Positions 52,929 to 61,800 are shown, numbered from the stretch's first letter. The stretch: 64,000 bases of DNA from Bacilli bacterium (GCA_022647725.1 JALCLG010000001.1:564931-628930), one strand, 5' to 3'. A program made the numbers and translations. Notes: generated from the letters alone by a model not told the origin.

Positions 52929-53061
52929 CGTTTCAAAATAATATTTTATCGAAACTGTTTTTGTTTCAAACTGTTTTGAAGCAATATTATTTAGCACAAC
53001 AACATTTGGTGTTGCTTTTCACCTTTAGTAGACTTATGACGTATTAGTTAATCCTAATACG
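52929..53061. promoter_or_regulatory. Divergent control region with three inverted repeats
   Basis: The 205 bases between the divergent surface-protein genes contain GTTTC...GAAAC at 52930-52955 around an AT core, and GTTTCAAA / TTTTGAAGC at 52963-52982. A perfect CGTATTAG / CTAATACG lies at 53040-53061 only 14 bases before the plus-strand ATG. These look like operator sites for one or two regulators; none is encoded next door. Confidence 0.5.
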
Positions 53062-53074
53062 CGCGAACTTTATA

Positions 53075-56000
53075 ATGAAACGTCGTTGGTTTGGTGCCTT
53101 ATCGCTGGCATTGATCATGACATGCTCCGGCATGTCCGGTTTTCAGGCCATTCAGAATACCAAGACTAATCCGGCCGCTCCGAATGACATCACCGTTCCG
53201 GATATTGATAGCACCTCTGCACCCACCGAAAGTCATTTCAGCACGACCTTCAATAAGATGATGGCCAGTTCCGAAATCTCTTTCTCCTCTTTGAATCTGA
53301 CCCTGACAACAACAGAAAGCGATCCGATTTGTCTGAAGTTCACCAACTTCATCCTCGATCAGTCGCAGTCCAGCAGTCTCTCCTTCAACGTCTCCACCAC
53401 GTTGGAAGTCACCTATAAAGCCATCGATGAAAAGGATATTGCCATCCAGTATGAGTCGGACGGTTATGCATACATCAAGTATTTCAATAACAGCTTTACC
53501 TTCGAAGCACCTCAGACCATTGACGGCGTCGTGAAGATGATTCAGGCCATCGGCATCGCCTTGCCAAACACCAACAGCGGCAGCGATGTCACCGTCAGCT
53601 CCCTCAAGGAGACTCTGTCTCAGATCAATGTCAGCCAAAGCGATATCAAATCAATTGAGACACAGACTCTGACCGGCTATGAATATCTGGTCAAGATTCC
53701 GGATATCACGATTGGAAGCACCGTTGTTTCCTCTCCCAGTATCACGATTACCTCGGATACGGCAGACAACTTCACTGGGCTATCTTCCAATGAGATTACG
53801 ATTTCCACCAAGAACGCCACGGATGGCACATTAACCAAGAAATTATCGATTGCTTTGAACGGCTCGGGTTCTTTGACGTCGGGTACGTATCAGTCTGCCA
53901 GCAAGACTTCCTTCCAGGATATCACCGATGCCACCGGCAGCATTCTGACCACCCTGACTTCCATTGCCTCCAGCAAGAAGACCAATGTCGCTATCACCGC
54001 CGCTATCACCGACAGCCGGAAGACAGATGCCGTTCTGTCATCGACACTGACGGGAACGTTGCAGGCCAACGCCTCGGAGACCTTCAGCAATCTTGCTAAA
54101 GGCGAATATGTCCTTACCCTCAACCACTCTGACAGCACTAAAACTCTCAATACCGTCAAGGCTCACTATGTCAACGACACCACCTATCTCCAGCTCAACG
54201 ATCTTTTCAAAGGCAGAATCAGCAATACCAATGTCGATTCCATTTTCAAATACATCAGTGATGCCAGCGGCGAGAAAGCCTACCAAGGCTTAAGCGATAT
54301 CCTCAACCATGTCGTTTCGGATACGGCCTTCAAGAAGCTGATGGATGGCGATACCAGTTCCTACAAAGAATTCGTCAAATCGTTCTCTTATACGGAAAAT
54401 CAGAACTTTGAGCTGGTCGTGAATTCGTCAGCTTTCGGTTTGGGCGATGGCACGATTACGATTGACTGTAACTTCGTTACCGGCACCAACGCCGCAGGTG
54501 AAACCACTGAGACAGGTGTCAAGAATCTCACCATCAAAGGGCTGTCGTACCAGAAGATTGCAGCGGATTTCACCTTTGCTTTTGCGGATTATACCGATAT
54601 TACGGCAATGACGACGGAAGAGAATGCCACCTATACGGATTTTGCCGGTGCCGTTCCGATCTTCACCACCTTAGCCGATATGGTCGGCAACAAGCAGGTT
54701 TCCGCCAACTATTCGTTAATTTATAAAGACAACGAGAATTCTGTCGCCTACTCTGCTAATGGTGCCATCAAAGCCGATTTAGCCAAAGTGACAGCCGACA
54801 GTGCCATCGATACGTCCACCGTCCAAGGCTGGGTCGACCATTACGGTGCCGGCAAATATCTGCTGACCGCCAGCCTCAATACCGGATCCCTTGCCAGCAA
54901 TGGTACGGATAACGGACTCGAACATGATGTCGGCGTCTATTATCAGGATAAGAGCATCTATGTCGGCTATAACTACGACAAGGATTCCAGTCAGTACATT
55001 CTCCGTCAATGCCTGCCTGACAATCAGATCGGTGCCATCAAGACCGTCATCGACAAGCATGCCAATGACGCTACCTCCTCCATTGACAGCATGGGGACAC
55101 TCTTGGATGAGATTCAAGCCAGCGACAACTACAAGAACCTCAAAGCCAATCTGGATGCCGATTCCCTGATGGGACTGGAAGGTCTTCTCAGCGTCTCGAA
55201 TGACAGCCAAGGACAGCTGGTCGTCACGGTCAAACCGGATTATCTTCTCGGCACGACCTCCTATGCCGGCAAAGTCTCGGATATCACCCTGACTTTCAAC
55301 ACCGGCAACAGCAGCCTCACTTCCATTTCCGTCAACGGGGCTTTCATTTCGTCGAAGACCGTCAATAACACGACCACCAACTACACCAACACCCTCTCCT
55401 TCACCGTGACATTTGATACCTATGTTGATACGTTCTTAAAGGCCACGGATGAGGCTGAGTACACCACGCTCAATAATGCTTCTCAGCTGGTTGATTTTGC
55501 CTATGCTTTACCCACCCAGCTCGAGAAATTCGGTGTCACCGCCTCCGGTTCGATTGCGTCGACCTCGGAGGGCAAGACCACCACAATCTCCTTAGCCAAC
55601 TCCAGTGCCGCCGTGGATCTATCAAACAAGAACAATCCTCAGGCTATGGGCACCTTCAACATCACCCATCCCTTCATCGGGGATAACACCAAGACTGCAA
55701 CCCAAAAGCTCGAATTCACCTATGCCGGCACCTTTGATTCCACCACCAGTACCTTCAGCGAGCATAAGTTTGTCGGCGAATACAACGACAACATGCACAT
55801 CTCCATGACCAAAGCCGATCTCGACGATATCCAGAATCAGATCGATAGTGTCAAATCCGACAATCTGATGTATCGGTATTTCAAGTATTTGCAGAACGGC
55901 ACCACCAGCTTACCCATCTATAACATCATCAAGACTAAAGATATCTCTAAGCTCCTGGCCCAGAAGTACATCAAGACCGTCACCCTCACGGATACAACCA

Positions 56001-57283
56001 TCACGATCGTGGCTTCGCCGAAGCTCTTCGACAGCAGCGATACCTCCGCTAACACGATTACGTTAACGATGAGCTATACCGCCAGCGGCATCACCTCAGC
56101 CTCGATTTCCGGTACTTTGACGTCGACCTCGAGCAGCAATGTCGTCACGACCTCGGCTATTTCCGCAACCATCAACATGGTCAGCTATTCTGCCGTCACG
56201 GCCCCGAGCTTCTCCACCTCCGGTTATACCGTGGATATGGCCGGTTTCCGCACCTTGCTGGACTGCCTCATCGATACCACGAAGCAAAACTATTTCCATA
56301 TCACCGGTGTCTTAAGCGTTCCTGTCAAAGTGTTAGGTATCTCTTCAAGTCTTTCCTTATCTGCTTACTGTGATGCCCGGATCTTTGTCGCAGATGAAAC
56401 TGCCTATGCTTACCTTCTTTTCTTTGCTGGAAGCACGTCGGCACAAAGTCTTTCGACGGATGGTCTAAGAGCAACAGAAGTCTTCATTAAGGAAAAACAA
56501 GTCTGGATGTGCCAGACCAAGACAAGCTACGACAAAACAGGTGGTGCTTTATGGTGGACGACCTACGATTATTTCACTTCCAGTGAGGTCTTCAAAACGA
56601 CTCAAAAAGAAGTTGTCAAAAATATCGCCTACTATATCTTTGATTACATCCTTGATATGAGCAGCAAAACAATCCTTGGGATTTCTGCCGGCAAACAGAT
56701 TATGGGTGCCATCTATAAGTCGGTCTACGGAACAAGTTCAACCAACGTTTTCAATAACAACGACTTCTCGCAGATCATCTCCTCGGCAACCGTTAACTCC
56801 GCCGCCGGCTCGAATTACGGAACATTCTCTTTGGTTATGGGCAAATCTGCCTTAAATAACCTTTTCAGCATCCCGGCACTTACCTTCAACAGTGATGTTA
56901 CCATTGGATTGAATTATCAGACAAAAGACAGTCAGGGAATAGCTACCAGCAGCAATCCTTTCACTTCTATTAGCATCAATGGCGGTTTGGATGTGATCGG
57001 AGGAATCGGTACCATCACCCTTTCTGCCAATTTCAGTTTGAGTCAAAACAATTATGCAACTTTAACAGCCGCAGAAAACGGTCCGATGTCCCGATGGAAA
57101 TCTTTCACCGATGCCTTTACCAATTCTTATGGAGAATGGGCCTCGGATTCTCGCCCTTATTACACCATCACCAGTATTGATTCCAACTGCAATATGACGG
57201 ATAATGCCAGCACTGCAAAGATTTACTTTGCTAAGACAAAAACCTCTTCGATTTCGAGCGGTGCCTTCCATTTCCAAAACTAA
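53075..57283 (+). CDS. Giant surface protein B (1402 residues), paralogue of protein A
   Basis: Starts with a signal peptide or anchor (MKRRWFGALSLALIMTCSG). An N-terminal domain (about 50-270) matching protein A follows, including HFSTTFNKMMASSEISFSSL and SDGYAYIKYFNNSFTFEAPQ. Three modules of about 240-290 residues come next (about 280-515, 520-795, 796-1060) with YLQLNDLFKGRISNTNVDSI, IYVGYNYDKDSSQ and VGEYNDNMHISMTKADLDD as matching lines. The C-terminal end YYTITSIDSNCNMTDNASTA corresponds to the end of protein A. No ribosome site precedes the ATG, which overlaps a TATAAT. The function is unknown; an adhesin, scaffold or ligand-binding role is only a guess. Confidence 0.84.
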   Translation: MKRRWFGALSLALIMTCSGMSGFQAIQNTKTNPAAPNDITVPDIDSTSAPTESHFSTTFNKMMASSEISFSSLNLTLTTTESDPICLKFTNFILDQSQSSSLSFNVSTTLEVTYKAIDEKDIAIQYESDGYAYIKYFNNSFTFEAPQTIDGVVKMIQAIGIALPNTNSGSDVTVSSLKETLSQINVSQSDIKSIETQTLTGYEYLVKIPDITIGSTVVSSPSITITSDTADNFTGLSSNEITISTKNATDGTLTKKLSIALNGSGSLTSGTYQSASKTSFQDITDATGSILTTLTSIASSKKTNVAITAAITDSRKTDAVLSSTLTGTLQANASETFSNLAKGEYVLTLNHSDSTKTLNTVKAHYVNDTTYLQLNDLFKGRISNTNVDSIFKYISDASGEKAYQGLSDILNHVVSDTAFKKLMDGDTSSYKEFVKSFSYTENQNFELVVNSSAFGLGDGTITIDCNFVTGTNAAGETTETGVKNLTIKGLSYQKIAADFTFAFADYTDITAMTTEENATYTDFAGAVPIFTTLADMVGNKQVSANYSLIYKDNENSVAYSANGAIKADLAKVTADSAIDTSTVQGWVDHYGAGKYLLTASLNTGSLASNGTDNGLEHDVGVYYQDKSIYVGYNYDKDSSQYILRQCLPDNQIGAIKTVIDKHANDATSSIDSMGTLLDEIQASDNYKNLKANLDADSLMGLEGLLSVSNDSQGQLVVTVKPDYLLGTTSYAGKVSDITLTFNTGNSSLTSISVNGAFISSKTVNNTTTNYTNTLSFTVTFDTYVDTFLKATDEAEYTTLNNASQLVDFAYALPTQLEKFGVTASGSIASTSEGKTTTISLANSSAAVDLSNKNNPQAMGTFNITHPFIGDNTKTATQKLEFTYAGTFDSTTSTFSEHKFVGEYNDNMHISMTKADLDDIQNQIDSVKSDNLMYRYFKYLQNGTTSLPIYNIIKTKDISKLLAQKYIKTVTLTDTTITIVASPKLFDSSDTSANTITLTMSYTASGITSASISGTLTSTSSSNVVTTSAISATINMVSYSAVTAPSFSTSGYTVDMAGFRTLLDCLIDTTKQNYFHITGVLSVPVKVLGISSSLSLSAYCDARIFVADETAYAYLLFFAGSTSAQSLSTDGLRATEVFIKEKQVWMCQTKTSYDKTGGALWWTTYDYFTSSEVFKTTQKEVVKNIAYYIFDYILDMSSKTILGISAGKQIMGAIYKSVYGTSSTNVFNNNDFSQIISSATVNSAAGSNYGTFSLVMGKSALNNLFSIPALTFNSDVTIGLNYQTKDSQGIATSSNPFTSISINGGLDVIGGIGTITLSANFSLSQNNYATLTAAENGPMSRWKSFTDAFTNSYGEWASDSRPYYTITSIDSNCNMTDNASTAKIYFAKTKTSSISSGAFHFQN

Positions 57284-57292
57284 ACCTTTCTT

Positions 57293-58165
57293 ATGAAGAA
57301 GTCCAAGCTTCTGGGATTAGCCATCTATCTTCTGGTCTATCTTCTTGCCACAGGCTGCGGCATCGGCTTCTTTTTTCTCTTTCGTTCGTTAGATTTATCT
57401 TTAGTGGTGAACCTCTTTTTGGATGATGTGATTGCTACAGTAGTGGTTTGGAGCATGGGAATGCTCTTACGATCCGCTTCACTTTACGATCCTTACTGGT
57501 CTATGCAGAGCGTCATCCTTTATCTGGCTATGCTGATTTACTATCAGGCCTTTACGTTAGGCACTCTTCTCTATTTAGGAGTCCTGATTCTTTATACCTT
57601 ACGACTGACCGGAAACTTTGTTTGGGGTTTTAATAACCTTACCTATGTCGACTGGCGTTATCGGATGCTTAAAGAAAAGACAGGGAAAGCCTATCCGCTG
57701 GTTAATCTTTTAGGGATTTGTCTTTTGCCAACTTGTCTTGTCTTCCTTGGCACAGTTCCTTTGATTCAATATGTTAGCCACGGCCTGACCTTCTCCTATT
57801 ATGATCTGATAGGTGAGAGCATCATGCTGGGCAGTGTGATCTTAGAGTTGCTCTCCGACCTGCAAATGAAGTCCTTTATCCGGCAGCGAAAAGACCATAG
57901 CGAGGTCAATCAGGTCGGACTCTGGGCCTATTCGAGGCATCCCAATTATTTCGGAGAAGTCTCTTTCTGGTATGGTGTAGCTTTGGTCTTCCTTCTCAAT
58001 TCTAAAACCGAGATTTATTGGATTACAGGAGCCATTCTCATCACACTCCTTTTTCTCTTCATTTCCATCCCGATGGAAGAGAAGCATATGTTAAGCTATA
58101 AGCCGAGTTACCTCGAGTACCAGCAGAAGACATCCGTTTTCCTCATTCTTCCTCATCGGAAATAA
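57293..58165 (+). CDS. DUF1295 (steroid 5-alpha reductase-like) membrane protein
   Basis: A 290-residue protein with about seven transmembrane helices. It carries the family signature LWAYSRHPNYFGEVSFWYGV near residue 208 and SIPMEEKHMLSYKPSYLEYQ near the end. Related proteins are NADPH-dependent reductases or methyltransferase-like membrane enzymes; the substrate is unknown. It starts ten bases after surface protein B with no ribosome site of its own and may be coupled to it. Confidence 0.88.
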   Translation: MKKSKLLGLAIYLLVYLLATGCGIGFFFLFRSLDLSLVVNLFLDDVIATVVVWSMGMLLRSASLYDPYWSMQSVILYLAMLIYYQAFTLGTLLYLGVLILYTLRLTGNFVWGFNNLTYVDWRYRMLKEKTGKAYPLVNLLGICLLPTCLVFLGTVPLIQYVSHGLTFSYYDLIGESIMLGSVILELLSDLQMKSFIRQRKDHSEVNQVGLWAYSRHPNYFGEVSFWYGVALVFLLNSKTEIYWITGAILITLLFLFISIPMEEKHMLSYKPSYLEYQQKTSVFLILPHRK

Positions 58166-58192
58166 TAATTTGAAGAAAGACGGATACCAACG

Positions 58193-58223
58193 AAAGAATC
58201 CTCCTTATGGGGATTCTTTTTTT
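58193..58223 (+). terminator. Terminator after the DUF1295 gene
   Basis: AAAGAATCC / GGATTCTTT stem with a nine-base loop and a T-tract. Confidence 0.9.
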
Positions 58224-58237
58224 CCGCATGCGGAACA
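58222..58237. promoter_or_regulatory. Palindrome TTCCGCATGCGGAA, copy 1
   Basis: A perfect palindrome directly after the terminator. A one-base variant, TTCCGCACGCGGAA, recurs at about 61600. Both precede accessory genes of this block, so a shared regulator or nick site is possible. Confidence 0.5.
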
Positions 58238-58269
58238 TAAGGAATTGCCAAATCCTCTAAGCTAGGGTC

Positions 58270-58296
58270 ATCTGATTCAAGGAACAGGAATCAGAT
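58270..58296 (+). promoter_or_regulatory. Leader hairpin before the small membrane protein gene
   Basis: ATCTGATTC / GAATCAGAT, nine perfect pairs around a nine-base loop, 15 bases before AAGGAGGA. Confidence 0.5.
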
Positions 58297-58336
58297 ACGA
58301 AACAGCAAGGAGGATAGCATCACGTCACGGACAGCA

Positions 58337-58501
58337 ATGGCTTTTGTTTATGGTTTCGGCTTCGGATTCGCCGGATTCATTGCCGATATTCTCTACTATC
58401 AGGAGAAGTCGGAGATCTGGGCAGGCCTGTTGGGGATGCTGCTCAACTGGACCATCCTAATAATTGCCGGTTTCATTGGCTTAGGCTACAACAGACGTTA
58501 G
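58337..58501 (+). CDS. Small membrane protein (54 residues)
   Basis: The ORF starts MAFVYGFGFGFAGFIADILY and has two hydrophobic segments (about 2-20 and 31-49) split by YYQEKSEIWAG. It ends GYNRR. The only nearby strong ribosome site, AAGGAGGA, is 24 bases before this ATG, too far. In-frame codons between are ATC and ACG, so either a non-standard start or a longer form is possible. The family is not recognised. Confidence 0.45.
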   Translation: MAFVYGFGFGFAGFIADILYYQEKSEIWAGLLGMLLNWTILIIAGFIGLGYNRR

Positions 58502-58618
58502 ATTTGCGTAGCAGGCGAAAAAGAGCAGAGACGAAAGGTTTACAATAGTTCTTAGATGGATTCTAAGAGACCTAAGGGTAACCGCCTTAGGGTGGCCCTA
58601 GGCCAGGAAAGGATGATT

Positions 58619-59242
58619 ATGAGTAAGAGAGAACCAGATGCCTTAGCTGTGTTTCTTGCTTCCCTGAAAGAGAAGGGAGAAACGGATGAGAGCATCCTTG
58701 AGACGTATTTACGAGCCTATCACGACCATAAATGCACCTTAGCTGAACTGGAAGCCGTCTGTGAGCGGCTTGGCGTGGAGCTGTCGCCGAAGTTCTATAA
58801 GACCGCCCTCAATCCGGAAGACCACCCGTTATCTGAGCGGGAAGCTGAGAGCCAGCTAAGGACTATGGAGAAGAAGAAGAAGGCCAGCCGGCTGGAATTG
58901 GTCCGGACCATCCATTCGATGGAGCAGACCCACCTGATTACGGAGAAGATTGCCGAAAACCTCTACGAGAGCTTCCAATTCCTGCCGTTAAACGGGATCA
59001 TCTTCGATGCCACTGAACCCGCCGTTCAGGAAGCTATGAAGGCTGTCGATGATACGAAAGAGAAGAAGCTTTCCAAGGAAGAGGCCAAGCAGTTTGGCTT
59101 CGAGCATCTGAAGACGGCCAAGGATCCGCAGACCTATGCTCTGATCTACTTCACCACCTGGGGATTTGAGGTAAAGGAAAAAGTCAAGACGATGACAAGC
59201 TCCGCTTTGAAGAAAGCTTCCTTAAAGGATATCCTCGGTTAG
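58619..59242 (+). CDS. Helical cytosolic protein of unknown function
   Basis: A 207-residue Lys/Glu-rich helical protein that I do not recognise. AGGAAAGG lies six bases before this ATG; an ATG six bases upstream is too close to it, and a longer frame from 58556 lacks support. A hairpin CCTAAGG / CCTTAGG (58571-58591) sits just before. It is followed by the macro-domain gene after 34 bases, in the same direction, and is probably the first gene of that operon. Confidence 0.68.
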   Translation: MSKREPDALAVFLASLKEKGETDESILETYLRAYHDHKCTLAELEAVCERLGVELSPKFYKTALNPEDHPLSEREAESQLRTMEKKKKASRLELVRTIHSMEQTHLITEKIAENLYESFQFLPLNGIIFDATEPAVQEAMKAVDDTKEKKLSKEEAKQFGFEHLKTAKDPQTYALIYFTTWGFEVKEKVKTMTSSALKKASLKDILG

Positions 59243-59276
59243 TCGATTCCGGCCGTTTTTCAGAAAGGAGCCCGCG

Positions 59277-60257
59277 ATGCCAATCAAGATCATCTATGGC
59301 GATCTGGGAAGTCTGTCCGGAGAGCTCGTCATCAATCCGCTTTCCGGCGTCAAGGATCAGGATGCCCGGGCAACCCGGTCGCTTTTAACCGCCACCAAGA
59401 ACCGCCTGATCGACAAAGACATTGCCTCGCATCCGCAGACCATTGGAACGATCTTCGAGACCTTAGGCTACCGCAGCGGATTTCAGCATATTCTCCATAT
59501 CGTCATCCCGCAGAAGAAGCACGATGCCCAGGACAACCTGCTCCGTCTATGCTACCTGAATGTCCTGAACAAAGCCGCCGAACTGGGCCGGAAGGATATC
59601 TATCTTCCGCTACTTGGCATTGATACCAATGGGTATAGCGAAGATGAATCCTTTGAGATACTAAAAGAGATGGTTCATGTTTTCCAAGACAAGAACAAGG
59701 ATATCAGCGTCACGGCTGTCTTAACCCTTCCGGGAGCCACTTATGTCGATCGTTTGGATAAAGGCAAGGCCAGGCCGACCCCTCATCACTTCTTCATCGC
59801 CATGGATGACACCAAAAATGACTCCTACTGGGATTACTTCCTGACCTACATTGACAAACGGAACCAGTCCGGCACCCCTATTGCTCAGATTACCAACGAA
59901 AAGCAATTCACCAATGCCCTCGTTGCCGAAGGCATCAAATCCTCCCAGATGTCCAAATGGAAAGGCAAAGTCAAGGACAAGACCGGCGGGTTCTACTATC
60001 CCGTGCCGGCCAAGAAGCTGCTCTTCCTCATTGTCTGCGTTCTCGATATGAGTTATGAGGAAGCCCGGGACTGCTTCTTCAGTTTCGGCTACGGGCTGAC
60101 CCGTTTCCAGGATGTGCAGGCCTTCTATATCGAGATTCTGAAGAATCCCCGGGATAAGCTGAAAACCATCAACGATCAGCTGGTCAGGAAGTTCGGTGCG
60201 TCCGCTTCCCTTTACGCTGAGGACAAGAGCGATGACAAGAATGATAAAAAGTCTTAG
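59277..60257 (+). CDS. Macro-domain-like protein with C-terminal HTH-like domain
   Basis: The first half (about 1-165) follows the macro-domain pattern: LVINPLSGVKDQDARATRSL, GTIFETLGYRSGFQHILHIV, LLRLCYLNVLNKAAELGRKD and IYLPLLGIDTNGYSEDESFE. The usual Asn and Gly-rich loops are changed. The second half (about 185-310) resembles the compact helical, DNA-binding-like domain often attached to macro or VWA domains in Bacillota: SSQMSKWKGKVKDKTGGFYY, LDMSYEEARDCFFSFGYGL and INDQLVRKFGAS. Macro domains bind ADP-ribose or related ligands. AGAAAGGAG precedes the start. A role in sensing ADP-ribose signals, for example in defence, is inference. Confidence 0.68.
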   Translation: MPIKIIYGDLGSLSGELVINPLSGVKDQDARATRSLLTATKNRLIDKDIASHPQTIGTIFETLGYRSGFQHILHIVIPQKKHDAQDNLLRLCYLNVLNKAAELGRKDIYLPLLGIDTNGYSEDESFEILKEMVHVFQDKNKDISVTAVLTLPGATYVDRLDKGKARPTPHHFFIAMDDTKNDSYWDYFLTYIDKRNQSGTPIAQITNEKQFTNALVAEGIKSSQMSKWKGKVKDKTGGFYYPVPAKKLLFLIVCVLDMSYEEARDCFFSFGYGLTRFQDVQAFYIEILKNPRDKLKTINDQLVRKFGASASLYAEDKSDDKNDKKS

Positions 60258-60272
60258 ACCAAGGAGAAATTT

Positions 60273-61220
60273 ATGAAAGCAATCGCAGCGCTGCCCTCAA
60301 GCAGCATGTTTCTTATCGGAATGACGAAGGCGGATTACCAGCGGGAAATGGCACCGCTCTTGGAGATCCTCCGGGTTCAGCATCAGGCCCAGGACGTCGG
60401 GCAGTATGTTTCCTATCCCAACGAGGTAAAGGATCAGTTTAATCTGATGACCCGGGTCCAAGCCGATGAGGCCTCTGATGAGATCGAGGAAATCGGCCAT
60501 TTTCTCCGTAACAGCTACAATCTCTCCCGCAGCGATTTCGATATCTATTTTCTTGTCAACCGCAGTCTGACCCGAGCCTTTGCCGTCCGTCCGGATTTCC
60601 CGCTTTATGCGGAGCAGAATAACTTCAACAATCCTTTCGTTGCCACCGATATCCAGGATTTCGAGACCTTGGTGGAATTAAGCACCCTGCCGATGACCTA
60701 CCAAGAAAGAGCCGTCCGCGAAGGCGACCTCGACTTTTCGGAATTCGGAGTCAACAACCGCCTTCTCTCCTTAAAGAAGTACATCGATAAGAAGCATGAA
60801 AGCCAGACCGCAGATTCCGTAATCCTGGCCGAGCTTCACTGGCTCTTCTCCTCCAATGTCATCTCTGATGCCGATTATGAAACGCTGAATCTTTATCTGG
60901 GTTATGAGATGGAGGAAGCCTGGAATCATTCTTCCTGGGCCGTCCGGCTCTGCCTGCCTTTAGGCACGCTGGATGACTGGCAGATCAAGGATCATTTCGA
61001 TAGAGAGATGGCCAAAGAGCACATCAGAGAAGACCGTTTAAAAGGATTTTCCACGGCCCAGATTCTCGGAATGTACGGTCATCAGTATCTTCATGATGCT
61101 CTGGATTATGAATCCTTCAAGCTGATTGCCAGTCTCTTAAGAAAGCCGCTTCCGGCGGAGCTGGACACGATGCCAGAGGACGAGAGAGTCAAAGCCATCA
61201 AACAATTTATCTCCCGCTGA
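60273..61220 (+). CDS. Cytosolic protein of unknown function, macro operon
   Basis: A 315-residue soluble protein, acidic and mainly helical, third in the operon with the 207-residue protein and the macro-HTH protein (15-base gap, AAGGAGAAA site). I do not recognise a family. Segments such as DEIEEIGHFLRNSYNLSRSD and LLSLKKYIDKKHESQTADSV suggest a helical scaffold. No membrane segment or catalytic motif was noticed. Confidence 0.7.
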   Translation: MKAIAALPSSSMFLIGMTKADYQREMAPLLEILRVQHQAQDVGQYVSYPNEVKDQFNLMTRVQADEASDEIEEIGHFLRNSYNLSRSDFDIYFLVNRSLTRAFAVRPDFPLYAEQNNFNNPFVATDIQDFETLVELSTLPMTYQERAVREGDLDFSEFGVNNRLLSLKKYIDKKHESQTADSVILAELHWLFSSNVISDADYETLNLYLGYEMEEAWNHSSWAVRLCLPLGTLDDWQIKDHFDREMAKEHIREDRLKGFSTAQILGMYGHQYLHDALDYESFKLIASLLRKPLPAELDTMPEDERVKAIKQFISR

Positions 61221-61228
61221 AATGTTTT

Positions 61229-61250
61229 TTTGCTTTCTTGATAGTGCCAT
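61229..61250 (+). repeat. 22-base direct repeat, copy 1
   Basis: TTTGCTTTCTT(G/A)ATAGTGCCAT occurs here and at 61541-61562 with one difference. Copy 1 begins nine bases after the preceding gene stop. Confidence 0.75.
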
Positions 61251-61540
61251 CACAAATAATGTTTCTTAGAAGAAAACGGAAATCGTTATTTTCAAATCCG
61301 GAATACTTCCATTTATTCCGTCTTTGAAAAATCTTTCGTGGTTAAGGTATCCTTATCCATACTGCTGTCTATAAAATCAAACGTGTTTTAAATTTCATAC
61401 AAAACGGTCCGATTTTTAAAAAATAAGAAAAGAGAATGCAACAACTGATCTTCCTAGGCTGTCATTTGCCTTATTAAAGAGTTCTGTCTCTCAGCGGAGA
61501 AGAAGAACAGATCCGTCACCCTACCCTAAAAGAAAGATAT
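61251..61540. other. Non-coding AT-rich stretch between 22-base direct repeats
   Basis: About 290 bases with no ORF, promoter pair or terminator I can support. It is bounded by two near-identical 22-base repeats, as if produced by duplication or by an inserted element. Confidence 0.5.
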
Positions 61541-61562
61541 TTTGCTTTCTTAATAGTGCCAT
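61541..61562 (+). repeat. 22-base direct repeat, copy 2
   Basis: Same as the copy at 61229-61250 with A in place of G at the twelfth base. Confidence 0.75.
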
Positions 61563-61597
61563 AGCTATGCGAATATTTTAACTATTTTTTCTTACTT

Positions 61598-61613
61598 TTT
61601 CCGCACGCGGAAA
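61598..61613. promoter_or_regulatory. Palindrome TTCCGCACGCGGAA, copy 2
   Basis: Near copy of the palindrome at about 58223. It lies about 45 bases before the first hairpin of the structured leader, near the place of a -35 or activator site for that transcript. Confidence 0.5.
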
Positions 61614-61652
61614 CAAAGAAAAAACAGATTCATCTATGATACTCGCGTCAAT

Positions 61653-61800
61653 CAAGCAAAGCGGGATACCGCTAGCTTGCTCCTGACATCTCATTGTCTT
61701 AGCCCCTCGGGACTAAGGTGTGACCTCCTTTCCCCGCCAGGACTGCTTTGAAGCCTGGCGGTGAGCACATTGGAGTCCGGTTCCGACCGGAGCCGGACTC
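61653..61800 (+). ncRNA. Structured leader with four hairpins and an anti-Shine-Dalgarno segment
   Basis: Four consecutive stems: 61653-61679 (CAAGC..AGCGG / CCGCT..GCTTG, loop GATA), 61698-61717 (CTTAG / CTAAG), 61734-61761 (CCGCCAGG / CCTGGCGG) and 61773-61800 (GAGTCCGG / CCGGACTC). Between the second and third, CCTCCTTTC at 61724-61732 is the exact complement of GAAAGGAGG at 61891-61899, the ribosome site of the next gene. The layout fits a leader that can hide the ribosome site, as in translational riboswitches or thermosensors. No known riboswitch class was recognised; the T-box core is absent. Confidence 0.55.

Noticed and set aside
61229..61562. Attachment sites of an integrated element
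   Set aside because: No integrase or mobile genes lie between the repeats, and there is no tRNA gene nearby.
61653..61679. T-box antiterminator core
   Set aside because: The stem contains GGGATACCGC but lacks the UGGNACC bulge and the other conserved T-box elements, and the downstream gene is not an amino-acid gene.
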